Source of the DNA: Symsagittifera roscoffensis
Lineage: Eukaryota; Xenacoelomorpha; Acoela; Convolutidae
Reading direction: 5' to 3'
Assembly: GCF_963678635.1 (NCBI RefSeq)
Contig: NC_087063.1
Coordinates: forward strand, 83,251,574-83,315,573
DNA length: 64,000 nt
Notes under the pieces: model-generated
Told to the model about the DNA's origin: nothing
The model's database searches: none
What the model saw: only the letters and a program-made list of their open reading frames with translations
Shown here: piece by piece, positions 42,001 through 52,365 of the stretch
How the letters are laid out: each line of letters begins with the position of its first letter
How positions within the stretch are numbered: the first letter of the stretch is position 1
Program-made: the position numbers and the translations under genes

Positions 42001-43849
42001 TATGCTCAATTATCATGTTGTATCCGTCCAGGCGAACTATCCACCTCCCAATGTAACTTTGGTCCATTGAGTACGTTTTCAGCCAGCTCAGTGCTCTGTT
42101 GTCGACTCGCAACTTGAATGGCTCACTGCCCAGGTATGCCCTGTATTTCTCGACAAAGGTAACGACCGCGAACATCTCTGCTTTCGGTGCCCCGTACTTT
42201 ATTTCCGTGTCACTCAGGACTTTGCTCCCGTACGCTATTGGTCTCAAGACTGTCTTCCCATTCCATTCTTGTTCTTGGTGAAGAATCCCAGAAATCGCGA
42301 CTACCGACGCATCCGTGTCCAGCACGTACATCCCTTTCTCAGTCGGCATACCCAGTACTGGTGCCTCACATAGCTCTTTCTTTATTCTCTGGAATGACTC
42401 TTCTGCTGCGTTGTTCCACGTGAACTTCTTGCCCTTGTGTCTCATTAATTGTTGCATCGGGTGTCTCATTAGGGGAAACTTCATCTTCCTTATCGGCGTC
42501 CTGCCCAGCACCCGAAGGGCCCCTTTGTTTGCAGCAGACAGCCGTATTCTCGAGTCTATCAAGTCACATTTGTCAAAGCCCATCTTCTCCCAAGTTTCGA
42601 TTGGTATGACGCTCAAGACTGCTCCCGTATCCAGTAACCCACGCAATTGAGGCTTTTTGCCACTTATATCTAGCACGTGCCCTGTCACATCTGCCTCCGT
42701 CCCGATGTGCATTGCATCTTCTTCAAGCATGGCGCAGTGTCCAATCGATCTCACTTTCAACTCTTCTTTCCCTACGTAGATTTGCCCAATTAGGTCTTCG
42801 TCACATGTTATCATTGTCTTGGTGTAGATGTTGATCCCATCTATATTTAGCATCACCTCGTGTGGACCATAAGCTTCAGTATACCTGTTATCAACACGTA
42901 CCGACTTGCTGCCCCCTCTCGTGAGTAGTGCTCTCAACGCTCTAGAAGTCGTTTGTGGGCTTATACAGCTCAAGTAATCTGCGTACACGTCAATGTGCAT
43001 TATTGTCTGGTCGCTCGGTTCGCTCAAGTTTCTGGTTACCTCGTGGCCGCCCACTGTGATTATCGACATTATTCTAGCCCCAATTTTCGATATGCCGAAT
43101 GGCTTTCCCGTCACCATTTTTACAGTGTTACAATTCCCGGTCTTTGTTGAGCCCGGTACAGCCTCTGGTGTTTGGTTCGATCCGGTTAATGCTTCGTTAA
43201 AATTCTGTCTTCCGATCTCCAGCTTTAGTCGTTGCCCTATTTCTTTCGCAGCCAGATCCTGTTTCACTTTGGCAATTGCTTCCGTCGCCGCTTTCTCATA
43301 ATTTATCTCTAGAGAGTTCCCGGCCGCGGATTCTATCGCACCATTAACATGTGTTACAGCTTTCACTGTCTTCGTTGGCAATTCCGTGCTTGGTGCTCCT
43401 AAGTTCCTCGATTCAAACTCGTTTTGCCTGTTCCGCTGATTCTGCACCGCCGCTAATGCCAATTTGTGTTTGGGATGACTCTGGTCCTTGACCGCTTCCC
43501 AGAACAAGGGACAATCCATTCTGAAGTGCCCCTCCTGGTTACAGAAGAAGCATCTAGCGCCTATCTTGATGATTAAGCCATTATAGTACTCGTGTTCCTC
43601 CATCTGGCTCATGTCTTCCTCATCCGGTGCGTATCCTAGGCTCTTCATGCCTTGTTTGTATGTTGTGCAGTCAGCCACGTGGTGATCCGCCGACCCGCAG
43701 TTCGCGCATGATCTGCGCTTGTCCATGTCATCTCTCGGCTTGTACCATGACGACCTCTGGGGTTGACTTCCCCCTTGCGTGTTCCTGTTTTCTGTATATG
43801 AGTATTTCTTGGGTTTCATCAGCATGTATTCCCTTGATTTCTGTCTCAT
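39008..43849 (-). CDS. pol: Pol of element B, lacking the RT core
   Basis: This is a 1,613-codon frame. Two CCHC zinc knuckles (CANCGSADHHVADC and CFFCNQEGHFRMDC) are followed by protease with LLDTGA. The sequence then jumps from ...GRTPI directly to PMQQLM and RNase H (DTDAS), near 42,470-42,492. About 540 residues present in A, from the protease C-terminus through all catalytic RT motifs, are missing, yet the frame is kept. Integrase is complete: HDQMGHQG, CLACLQVK, then the D, D-X35-E triad around QIDHQK, SQSDNGKAF and NGLVERQNRT, then GPFMITEVHQ. Such a copy could not make its own cDNA but might be mobilised by a relative. It overlaps the end of gag; the frame starts within the gag end after an apparent one-base loss in a C run. 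Confidence 0.88.
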   Translation of the reverse strand: MRQKSREYMLMKPKKYSYTENRNTQGGSQPQRSSWYKPRDDMDKRRSCANCGSADHHVADCTTYKQGMKSLGYAPDEEDMSQMEEHEYYNGLIIKIGARCFFCNQEGHFRMDCPLFWEAVKDQSHPKHKLALAAVQNQRNRQNEFESRNLGAPSTELPTKTVKAVTHVNGAIESAAGNSLEINYEKAATEAIAKVKQDLAAKEIGQRLKLEIGRQNFNEALTGSNQTPEAVPGSTKTGNCNTVKMVTGKPFGISKIGARIMSIITVGGHEVTRNLSEPSDQTIMHIDVYADYLSCISPQTTSRALRALLTRGGSKSVRVDNRYTEAYGPHEVMLNIDGINIYTKTMITCDEDLIGQIYVGKEELKVRSIGHCAMLEEDAMHIGTEADVTGHVLDISGKKPQLRGLLDTGAVLSVIPIETWEKMGFDKCDLIDSRIRLSAANKGALRVLGRTPIRKMKFPLMRHPMQQLMRHKGKKFTWNNAAEESFQRIKKELCEAPVLGMPTEKGMYVLDTDASVVAISGILHQEQEWNGKTVLRPIAYGSKVLSDTEIKYGAPKAEMFAVVTFVEKYRAYLGSEPFKLRVDNRALSWLKTYSMDQSYIGRWIVRLDGYNMIIEHRTRDKHQNADSLSKKTEFYERQEQREADRPEIKDGFSFMDKETYDSLPLTRWLDKSGKPIEDHPELPKEPPEKTILKKSKGIPIEIILKSKIVKETLKAKGYDLNQVEAGTAQIDDDLMRLLEKLSDDKPVIQEKGQEKTEFTILRRKETVNDTDSSRGSVTDSKDVVRSLVDKVPEDILEQTKVRKKKVTFKEDTEHLGLGQESGECSRFTEEGTGEGKLSGEREGWDEDSDESSENQDSLCMILAEEKTRHHDRELQTDPSSGTYNMDIQEMRGGEELEKIAVARKPFRELSCNSNIRTNLVPEDDMKIVKRMICVKLSDDIHNPGEMNGQIMALKEHVKARYRLSDLIRAQKNDKMTSNLSKWIQSGVKEKGELEEHSYKILSQFYKEKKDLLYHTADGVVACKRRDEEKILHKHNLIILPQLYQTEVLFRSHDQMGHQGIDKVQQRILHRFDWPGMRKACERWVNACLACLQVKDPRKMTFPLKSVESSEFNEVVQIDHQKICMTESGYNQILVIIDHFTKLAEAVPCQTASAEETCDHLITHWISRYGCPMTSQSDNGKAFVGDLTKELMKRSHIAQAHSTTYHPRTNGLVERQNRTLVNMLRVYCSRYMTDWDKYLPQVVGAYNSTQHSTTGISPFMMLTGRERAMPLTFFYPKYEGKRTSPQAYVKEAIKRQQELNELCRRNTAQAQMRQRRKYDEKILRAKPYEVGQYVWVFRNVIPPKGTKKLLKKGRGPFMITEVHQQGRFYRLSTGRAAHYENLKPHVPSPEDWCIPKDMEGLEYLVVEPACEVNEKGTREKNDGNENLSLDDNEKIGGESDAGSFVEEDWNDPEQDEVPKWMEPDRPTPPETRTGNRKRTGMRYNRYGDDFLIDKIQPDKLGEELLSAGELEAGEEWQVIDDGGHYPQEDHSTPELETDLEQSEIERRENTNLRILEWMRDVKDESHEGQSIQQVDVSAANYMKTEDPLFGWTATDRPLDIPQDNSARQHRRGRR

Positions 43850-45597
43850 TTCTTCTGGGGTTGTGCGCTGTCTTTCGACAATGTGTAGTATGTTGCTAAC
43901 ATTGTCCTTAAATCATCACTCTTTACCCCATCAATGAACTTCGAGGCAATGCTAAAGTTTCTTCTGTTTGTCGACTCCTCTGGGTCACTCCTCCTTCTCA
44001 AGCTCTCAAGGTCATCTAGGAACCGATCAATTGACTCATCGTCCCTCTGTCTTCTCTTTTCAAATCGCATCATCGCTTGGTGACCCTTCATGCCTGATCC
44101 GAATCGATTCAGCAAAATTTCGAAGATTTTGTCCGCGGTATCGCGTTCTTCTTCTTTCTTTGCAACCACGCATTTTAATGCCGTGCCTTCCAGGTTGCTG
44201 AGTATGGCTGTGCATGCTTGCCTTTCATCATTTAAGTTATCTTGCTCTAGATGTAATCTCATCACTTCCACCCACGTATCAATGCATCCATCGGAGTCGT
44301 CTTTGAATTCTTTTGGCTTCTTGAAAATTTTTCTTGATTTTCCGTCTCTCCTATCTCTCGAGTCAGTGTTCCTCGTGGCGAAGGCCTCTAGAGTCCTGTT
44401 CATCATCTCCCAAGTGCTTGCCCATGTCATTGCATCCGGACCTGCGTTGCTGCTAGCTGTTGAGTCCCCCGGACCACTCGTTGTGTTCGATGTCCTACTT
44501 TTCATGATTGTTTTAGCAGCCGTTGGTGCTATGCTTACGGCATCCCGGTTTAAAGGCAACGGTGTCGATTGCCGTTTGTTCCTTTGTGGTTCCACAAAGT
44601 CAACTCTGGTGCCTTGCATGCGATCCGCTGCCAGTTTTTCTTGTGAGGTAGAATTTCTCAAGATTGCATCCAATTTCGCCTGTATTGCACACGAACTTTC
44701 GGCCTGATTCCTGTTCATTATGTCCATTCTCTTTTCCAGGCTACCTAATTGGCTGTTGACATCATCATATCGGTTTTTCAACTGTTGCATATCTTTTTTG
44801 ATGTTCTTATCTCGTTCTTCATTGGTGGCATCTACCTTGTCCGACATCTGCTGGAGTCTCTCGTCTGTCGCCTTAGCCAGGTTAAAATAACTATCCAGAT
44901 ACTCGTGTTTGTTGTATTTCAACTCTTTCCTTATTAAGTCTCTATCTTCCTCACTGTACTTCAGTTTCTTGTCGATCTGATTTAGTTTTGTCATCAGGTC
45001 TCCAAGCTCAAGAGTAGCTGTTTCATGATCAGCCGTCGGTCTGTCCTCGGCCGTAGCTTCTGCTTTATTTCGTTCCTCTCTTGGATTGGCTTCTGTCGTC
45101 TTCGTGCTCACTGTCCCAAATGTTCGTGCTCTTTCAGCTTTTGGTTCTTCAGTCATGTTTTCTTTCGTTTTTATTCCGACCATCATCGCCAACCTTTCTG
45201 TAAAAGATGTCTTTTTTACTTGAGAGTCTTCTTTCACCGTTTCTTCGGTGTTGCCTATTGTATCTTCCACATTGTCTATTGGTGAGAACTCTATGGGTTT
45301 CGGGTTTGGTTCTTCTGCATTGGGCATTGGAGTTGACTCCGTCGTCTTTTCCTCCAGTTCATCTACGCTCTGGTCTGGTGTCTCTAGGTCGATTTCGATT
45401 GTAGGCTCCACCTGTTTTTCCCTCGCATCTTCTCGCATTTTGCTGTCGGTGCCACTCCTCGTGCTGACCATGCTAACTGAAAAGTTATTTTTTGTTTTGC
45501 TTGGGCCCCTTGATGTTGTTCCACGCAGCGACGAGTTATATTTCGTGTTTGATCCACTTGACCTTTTTTCAAGCACCGGTACCCTACTCCGTCTCAT
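43846..45597 (-). CDS. gag: Gag polyprotein of element B
   Basis: This is a 583-residue gag of the same type as in A. The N-terminal ~190 residues are polar and acidic. Residues ~195-310 are a coiled coil rich in Asp, Lys and Gln. A Ser/Ala/Thr-rich linker comes next. The conserved capsid-like region (~400-575) contains CIDTWVEVMRLHLE, LSNLEGTALKCVVAKK and FEILLNRFGSGMKGHQAMMRFEKR, which are very close to A. The frame ends at TGA 43846-43848. In the next frame the sequence EEMRQKSREY continues the part that in A belongs to gag (EELRLKSKEY), so a C-run deletion at the very end, or a frameshift signal, joins gag to pol. The ATG at 45,597-45,595 is the first in the frame. Confidence 0.87.
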   Translation of the reverse strand: MRRSRVPVLEKRSSGSNTKYNSSLRGTTSRGPSKTKNNFSVSMVSTRSGTDSKMREDAREKQVEPTIEIDLETPDQSVDELEEKTTESTPMPNAEEPNPKPIEFSPIDNVEDTIGNTEETVKEDSQVKKTSFTERLAMMVGIKTKENMTEEPKAERARTFGTVSTKTTEANPREERNKAEATAEDRPTADHETATLELGDLMTKLNQIDKKLKYSEEDRDLIRKELKYNKHEYLDSYFNLAKATDERLQQMSDKVDATNEERDKNIKKDMQQLKNRYDDVNSQLGSLEKRMDIMNRNQAESSCAIQAKLDAILRNSTSQEKLAADRMQGTRVDFVEPQRNKRQSTPLPLNRDAVSIAPTAAKTIMKSRTSNTTSGPGDSTASSNAGPDAMTWASTWEMMNRTLEAFATRNTDSRDRRDGKSRKIFKKPKEFKDDSDGCIDTWVEVMRLHLEQDNLNDERQACTAILSNLEGTALKCVVAKKEEERDTADKIFEILLNRFGSGMKGHQAMMRFEKRRQRDDESIDRFLDDLESLRRRSDPEESTNRRNFSIASKFIDGVKSDDLRTMLATYYTLSKDSAQPQKK

Positions 45598-45939
45598 TAT
45601 TTCTATTTACAATTGCTCTTATTTACAATATTATTATATACACAATTCTATTCTAAAAATAAAAAAATTTTGTGGAAACAAATTCTTAAAAGAAAATATA
45701 CAACGTGATAAAAAAACCTTGTTCCAGTTCTCTAAATTCTTCGAGTAACTTTCTTTATTTGTGGCCCAACCGTACCGGGTTCCAATTAGTCTTGTTCTGT
45801 CTTAAAACAACTTGTTGTAATTTTACTTCAATTTTTATACTGTCCTAAGATTTCCAGTTACCGTCCCTACTCTTCTTTGTACCGTCCCAGGCTTCTTTCT
45901 ACTGTCCCAAGACTGTTCGGTATTGTCCCAGTACTTCGT

Positions 45940-46510
45940 CAGTGTCCCATTGTCCTGAGAGTACTATCCCAAGGCTACTGTCCCAAGGCTAGTGTCCCAA
46001 GACCAGTGTCCCAAGACTGCTATCCCAAGGCTAGTATCCCAAGACCAGTGTCCCAAGACTACTGTCCCAAGGCTAGTGTCCCAAGGCTAGTGTCCCAAGA
46101 CTACTGTCCCAAGGCTAGTGTCCCAAGGCTAGTGTCCCAAGGCTAGTGTCCCAAGACTACTGTCCCAAGGCTAGTGTCCCAAGACTACTGTCCCAAGACT
46201 ACTATCCCAAGGCTAGTGTCCCAAGACTACTGTCCCAAGACCACCGTCCCAAGACCCTTGTCCCAAGACCCTGTCCCAAGACCCTGTCCCAAGACCACTG
46301 TCCCAAGACCACTGTCCCAAGACCCTTGTCCCAAGACCCTGTCCCAAGACCCTTGTCCCAAGACCACTGTCCCAAGACCACTGTCCCAAGACCCTGTCCC
46401 AAGACCCTGTCCCAAGACCCTTGTCCCAAGACCACTGTCCCAAGACCACTGTCCCAAGACCACTGTCCCAAGACCACTGTCCCAAGACTGTCTCAAGACT
46501 GTTCTGGTCC
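45940..46510. repeat. Minisatellite of GTCCCAAG-based units
   Basis: Several dozen short units of about 12-15 bases share the core TGTCCCAAG. There are two sub-arrays: AAGGCTAGTGTCCC-type to about 46,235, then AAGACCACTGTCCC-type. Units degenerate at both ends, with looser copies back to about 45,850. All six frames stay largely open, which is an effect of the repeat and not coding. Confidence 0.9.
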
Positions 46511-47423
46511 AACACTGTCCCAGGACTTCTTTGGCACTGTCCCAAGACTGCTGACAAGTGTCTGAGCGGTGGGACCTCTTTCTTCTTCGTTACGGGGACT
46601 TCTTGATTCACTGTACCTTGTACCACCACTCAAGCTCTAGTAAAATTTTCCCAAAAACCCTCTCTTAAAAGCCAAATGCTGACCCCCCTTTTTCTTACTT
46701 CTTTTTAATTACCTCTCTTTCAATGTTCCAAGCAACTTGAGACCAAAACCTGTGCGCAGGTATCTTGTGATCACCTGTTCGTATAAAAACTAAACACAAA
46801 TCCTCACCAAAATGCAACAAAAATCCAAGCTAGAAAAAGTAATAAAAACGGAAAGATGAGCCCACCTAAAATTCAAAGGTGACAAATGTCTACCTTCTAT
46901 CGAAAAAATGTCTGGTACCTAATTGCCACGCGTTTCTTTCCCCCCTGCTAGCGATCTTATGGGGTATCACAAAAACTGTCTATGTCCGTTCCCCCCTGCC
47001 GATCCTACCAGGGTACCTACCTTAACCTAATTCCAATTTTGGATATCCGCTTCCTATGACCAGCGCGTGTAAATGACTAATGTAACTAAATCAACGACGT
47101 CGACTAATTAGTTACTCTAATTTCTCCCCTTTTTACAATTTACAACCGCCAACCTCTAACTTAACCTGCCCCCCTTCTAACCTCCCCCCTTTTTAGCCCC
47201 CCTTCTTAAGCCTAAAATTACCTTAAGCGCCGGGTGCTAAACCTCTCAAGAGAAAACCGTAGACCTGTCTCCAGGCCTGCTCAAGTAAAAACGTTTCTCA
47301 AAACCGGGGGATATCGCTTATCCAATTTTACACTTATTTCCTATAATGTAATGTGAATTTTAACGATACCCGTTCTGCCCAACTTGAGAGACTCGAGAAC
47401 TGCCAAATCCTTCTTGGCTACTT

Positions 47424-47633
47424 TCCCACCGACTGGTCACCTCTTCCAGTCCAGTCTCCTATTGGTTCAGCTCAAGTGCTCCTGAACCACTTTCCCACTC
47501 GGCTGGTCACCTCTTCCGGTCAAGTCTCCTATTGGTTCAGCTCAAGTGCTCCTGAACCACTTTCCCACTCGGCTGGTCACCTCTTCCAGTCAAGTCTCCT
47601 ATTGGTTCAACTAAGTTCCAAGCTATCTGAAAA
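47424..47633. repeat. Three 70-bp tandem repeats with CCAAT boxes
   Basis: CTGGTCACCTCTTCC begins at 47433, 47503 and 47573, a period of exactly 70 bp. Each unit contains CTATTGGTTCA, which is a CCAAT box on the minus strand, the sense of element B. This could be a repeated promoter or enhancer element about 1.9 kb upstream of the B gag. Confidence 0.8.
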
Positions 47634-48105
47634 CCCTTGACAACGCCCCACACTCGGGCTCTTTATTAAGGTTACTGGATTAAATTACTAGGTTGATCGA
47701 AAAGATCGAACTTGTAAAACAGTATGGGTATACTATTTAATTAATATAAAGGTTTGATCCAACTAATCTGGTGTCAAAGTCACTGTCTTTTTTCGTTTTA
47801 TGGTTTTTGTTCCTTTTTCTATTCTTTTTTGGTTTTTGTTTTGCTTTTTGTATTTTTGCTCGTGTTTTTGTCCCCCTAGTTGCCCCCTTTACTCGGTTAG
47901 CTAAGCCTCGTTCGGAGAGCGTACCAGGAAGTTTTCTCGAGTTTTCTTAAAAAGCTATCACGGTACAACCGGAAGGTTTGCACGTTCCTGTCGAACCGCT
48001 CCGCCGGTACTCTAGAATGGGCATTCAGCCCGAAGCTGTCTCAAGTGGGTTCGACTCCGTAGTCTTGATGTCGTAAACACCCAGGAGCGCCATAAAAACA
48101 CTATG

Positions 48106-51100
48106 TAACATTCGTCTACTGCAGTCACACATGAGGCTTAAGAAAAATAGGCCCTATAACTATTGGCTCAAGAGTCAGGGACACTATCTCTTGTGTTTTT
48201 CTACCTCAAATCAGTCGGAGCCAATTCGGTTCGTTTGTGACATGAGACTACGACTCGTTACAGCTTAAAGGCTACTACTAAAATATCCCCCCACTCTAGA
48301 ATTAAGAACGTCCTCATACTTAGGTCTCTAGATACCCAAAATACATGAACGCCGTTAAAAACCGGGTTGGAACAATCCGTTAAGTTACTTTTATTTAGAC
48401 AGTGGAACTTTGATCCATTTCAGATGGATCAACCTAAAACTCGCCTTACCTCAACATAATAATCACAAAACACACTCTAGAAATTTAAATGTGTACTCAC
48501 ATTGTAGCACGCTCAAGAACTGGGAGTAATCAAGTCGGTAATCAACTCGAGAATCAAATAATGTAATTAAAATGAGTTTAATGTTTGTCAGTTTTAACAA
48601 CAAGAACAAGTTCGTACTCTAGACTATAATTTCTCGTGAACCATTGGGACACTCAAGCTGTCCACCTTTCCACCGAAGGTTCACTCTAGTCCAGTTTAGA
48701 ATAGTACTCCAGTCAAGTCACAAAAATCCAGTTCGTGGGAATACTCTTGTCTCTGTTTCGAATGGGACAGCTCTACTCTAGGTTATTGCTGTGTCGGAAA
48801 CTGCGAATAGCAATTTCCTTCCGATTTTTCTTGCAACTTTCCCGCGATTGTCACTCGATTGTTCTGACTTCTCTTTCTTGACTTTCAGTTATCGCGAGAA
48901 AATCGTGCATGACATGCTCCATTCGAATTTTTGAAAAACTTAATTTCACCCCAAAATCAAGTGCTCTTGCTTTTCTCAAGGTCAAACTTCCAAATATGAC
49001 CGACTGGCACACTACCAGAAAATAGAAAACAGATGGACAGCAGTTGCAACCGAAAAAACGGAGAACTCAATCTCCAATTGACTAGAACTCTTTCCTAGCC
49101 TACTCATCTACAACGTCCGAAGCATACTCGACTACAATCGAAGATCAAACTTCGCAAATGCGATAAACACAAGCTGTCAATACCAACTACTTTGCCTAAC
49201 CGAAACATGGTTAACCAACGACGTAACAGGCAACTCCATATTCTTGTCTCAATTTGAGCTCTATCGATCTGAAAGAACTTCAAAAGCCGGTCTATCAAAA
49301 CACGGAGGAGTTCTAATTAGCATCAACGCCAACATACCACATAACCGCATTGATACAGGCATGCAAGACTGCGTAATGGTTCAATTCAAGATATCTGTAC
49401 CAATACTTGTCTGCTGTATATACTGTGCCCCTGTGTATAGCCCATACCGATGGCCACTAGATCAACTTAACTCATTGCTGAACTTATTAAAAGCAACACA
49501 ACGCGAGCAAGGCATACAAAATCTTGTCATTGTTGGAGATATCAACTTCTCGTGTACAAATTGGAAATCACTCTCATCAAAATGCGAGTACGAACAAAGC
49601 ATCCTAGACAACTTCCAGGAATTAAACCTGGAACAATTCATCATAACCGATACTGGAAAGAGCCTGGATATCCTGCTCTGCAACAATCCTGATATCATAC
49701 TAGACGTATACATGGACAATCGGCTCAAAAACGACTTCACCTCAGATCACCCACCTTACGGCTCAAAGTTACATATGAATCACAAAATAAATCACGAAAG
49801 GGTCCCTTTACCCTCCCAAAAGTACGACATTTCAGGCTTTGCCTTCAAAAAAGCCAACTGGAACGAAATCAACGAATATGTGCGAGAGCACCACTTCAAC
49901 CCATACTGCTACAGCAACGTTGATCTCCTGGTAGATCAGTGGTATAATTGGATCTACGGTATTATAGTCAAACACATACCCCGAACAACCCAACATAGGA
50001 AACATCTAGCACCCTGGGTTTCTCCCACGAGCTCAAACCTCATGAAAAAAGTAGAAACTCTCAGACGCCAAAGTAAAACAAATACCCTAAAGATCCAGCA
50101 ATTACAAACTGAATTGTCCTTATCGCTCTCAGCTGACCAATGCAATCATGAAACAGAAATTTTCAAGTCTGGAATCTTCTCAAACGTCCAAAAATACCTC
50201 AAAACTATCATGAAAACAAGCTCAATCCCAACTGAAGTATTTCTTGACGATAAGTCAGCTAATACCGATATCGAAAAAGCCGAATTATTTAATCAGTACT
50301 TCCAATCCGTTTTCAGTAAGAATCACCACGATTATACTCTCACAGAGGGACAGCCCAAGCTGTCGATGATTCATTTCTCAGAACTAGAAATACAACTCGT
50401 TCTCCAATCGCTGGACAAGAGCAAGGCCAAAGGACTTGACCGTATGGGGAACAACCTGCTGAAAAAATTATCAGACTCCCTACCAAAGTCACTGCATCTC
50501 ATATTCAACACAATTGCAAACAAATGCTACTTCCCATCATTCTGGAAAACAAGCGAAATAATCCCCATATTTAAAGAAGGGAACAAACAAATGGTAGATA
50601 ATTACAGGCCGATCAGCCTCCTCGTAGCAGTATCCAAAGTCCTCGAGAAATTTATTTTCGAAAGAATGTACCCAATCTTATCCACCGCATTGTCCCAATC
50701 TCAACACGGTTTTCGGCAAAGACGCTCATCTATAACAAACCTAATCGAATACCTGCACGAAATGTTTGTGAACTTTGACAATAGCAACTGCCACTTCCTA
50801 GCGTCATTTTACCTCGACTTCCAGAAGGCTTTTGACAAAGTCAATCACAATATAACGATCGAAAAACTCAGCAGAGCTGGAATAACAGGCCCAATATTAG
50901 ATCTAATCAAAAGTTACCTGACCGGTCGAACCCAAACAGTACGCATCGGCAGCTCGGTCTCAAGCCAACTGCCAATTTATAGTGGAGTGCCGCAAGGATC
51001 TATTCTAGGGCCACTCCTTTTCTTAGTATACATCAACGACTTGCCAAAATGTGTCATGTCATCGTGCTACGGCTATGCGGATGACTATAAAATTATGGTC

Positions 51101-52060
51101 ACCGACCCGTCTACCCTGCACATCGATATTAGAAAAGTCTGGAAGTGGTGTGAAACCAATGAAATGCGCCTCAATATGACCAAGTGCAAAACACTAGTAA
51201 TTAAGGGCGAGTGCAACCTAAGCATATTCTCGTACAAATTCGAACAGCCTAACAAACTTAAAGATCTTGGAATGATAAGGTCAAAAAATCTTAACTGGAC
51301 TTCTCATGCAAACAATCGTGCGAGCAAAGCACTGAAGGCCCTATACTGCATCAAAAGAAACTTATCACCTGCCACAACCATGAACAACAGGAAAAATGCA
51401 TATAAAAGCTATGTAGTACCTATCGTTAGCTATGCATCATCAGTCTGGAAACCCTCAAAGCAAGATCTTGCCACCTTAGAAAAAGTGCAACAGAGAGCAA
51501 CGAAATGGATACTTGGAAATAAACAAATTCCTCATAAATCGAGGTTAACCAGTCTTCAAATTCTTCCCTTGTCTCTTTACCAAGAAATGCATGTACTACT
51601 TTTGTTCGCGAACATTCTAAGAGGAAAGACCGACCTGGAATGGTGGCAATTTATAGAAATCACTGAATCAAATTGACCGAAAACAACAAGACGTTTCAAC
51701 GCGAAGAACTTTCGACTTCATAAATGCGAATCTGATTTCTGGCAACGCGCCTGCAGCCTGACAAACATATTTCACGATCACCTGAAATATGAAGTCCTAT
51801 TAAGTGACTCGCTTAAACCAAAAATATCAAGAGTGTACTGGCAATTCTACGAAAAAATCTACAATGAAGTCGATACCTGCACCTGGAGAATCAACTGCGG
51901 ATGCACAAGATGCTTAAACTTCAAAAAACTAAACTCATTAAACTAAAATATGATTGATCTCATAAACTTGATTCGGGAGCTAACTCCCATGGATGTATCC
52001 TAAATTCTATTTACTATTATTATTATTATCCTATTATTATTATTATTATGATTATATGTT
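48106..52060 (+). mobile_element. CR1/jockey-like LINE with nearly complete ORF2
   Basis: The element appears to begin with TGTAACATTCG at 48108, as do the other LINE 5' ends in the window. About 970 bases without an ORF follow (48106-49081), then the endonuclease-RT ORF2 to 51,946, a short 3' tail and a run of TTA/ATT triplets at about 52,005-52,045. No ORF1 is visible, so either it was lost by internal deletion or the 5' region is from another copy. The exact ends are by eye. Confidence 0.6.
49082..51946 (+). pseudogene. LINE ORF2: endonuclease and reverse transcriptase, one premature stop
   Basis: This open frame starts after a TGA at 49,079 with no clear ATG; homology begins at once with IYNVRSI, typical of the start of LINE AP endonuclease. 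Further endonuclease motifs are LTETWLT, VGDINFSCTNW and SDHPP. Reverse transcriptase follows, with DNYRPISLL, the palm motif FYLDFQKAFDKV, SGVPQGSILGPLLF and YADD at 51,074-51,085. A C-terminal region ends in a Cys cluster, INCGCTRC. A TGA at 51,674-51,676 lies in the same frame as this C-terminal part, which continues to TAA 51,944-51,946. The stop therefore truncates the protein by about 90 residues. The motif set fits the CR1/jockey group of non-LTR elements. It is probably inactive. Confidence 0.88.
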
Positions 52061-52365
52061 TTTTCTATATGGCTTTTTTCTTTTCATCTATCTATCCTTT
52101 TTTTCATAATTTTTGTCTACGTTTTTAATTTATCATTTTTTCTTTCTTTGTATCAATCCTTTTTCTTTCTTTCTTTTTTATATGTTTTCTCTTTCTGTTT
52201 TATCTATCTTTTCTTCTTTGTTTTCCATCTATCTTCTTATTTATAATTTTCATCTATCTGTTTTTATCTAACTCTTATCTATCTTTTTATTCGTTTTTTT
52301 CCTCTTTTCTCCCACTTTTTTTTATTTTAGTTTTTATTTTCTTCTTACCTATGACTCAAAAACTG
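51990..52365. repeat. LINE tail: TTA microsatellite and T-rich low-complexity DNA
   Basis: TTATTATTA-type repeats (about 52,005-52,045) are followed by 300 bases of T-rich DNA with scattered CTATC and TTTC runs. No gene is seen. It separates the first LINE from the next. Confidence 0.75.

Larger units (their letters stand above)
45598..48105 (-). other. 5' region of element B, no gene
   Basis: This is 2.5 kb upstream of B gag. It contains an AT-rich stretch (45600-45850), a minisatellite (about 45940-46510), AT- and C-rich unique DNA (46560-47340), and three 70-bp repeats with inverted CCAAT boxes (47424-47633). Reading frames in the minisatellite only translate the repeat. No copy of this region was seen behind the ORF3 of B, so it could not be shown to be an LTR, although the tandem CCAAT repeats are what a U3 enhancer might look like. 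Confidence 0.5.

Noticed and set aside
43840-43870. Programmed frameshift between gag and pol in element B
   Set aside because: No canonical slippery heptamer; a one-base loss in the CCCC run explains the shift, as A reads through this point in frame.
45877-46629. Overlapping ORFs on both strands with repeats such as SQDYCPKA or LGTVVLGQ
   Set aside because: They are translations of the minisatellite in all frames, lacking independent evidence.
48047-48058. GGGTTCGACTCC resembling a Pol III B box or tRNA T-loop
   Set aside because: Flanking bases cannot form a T stem, and no A box or tRNA fold is seen upstream.
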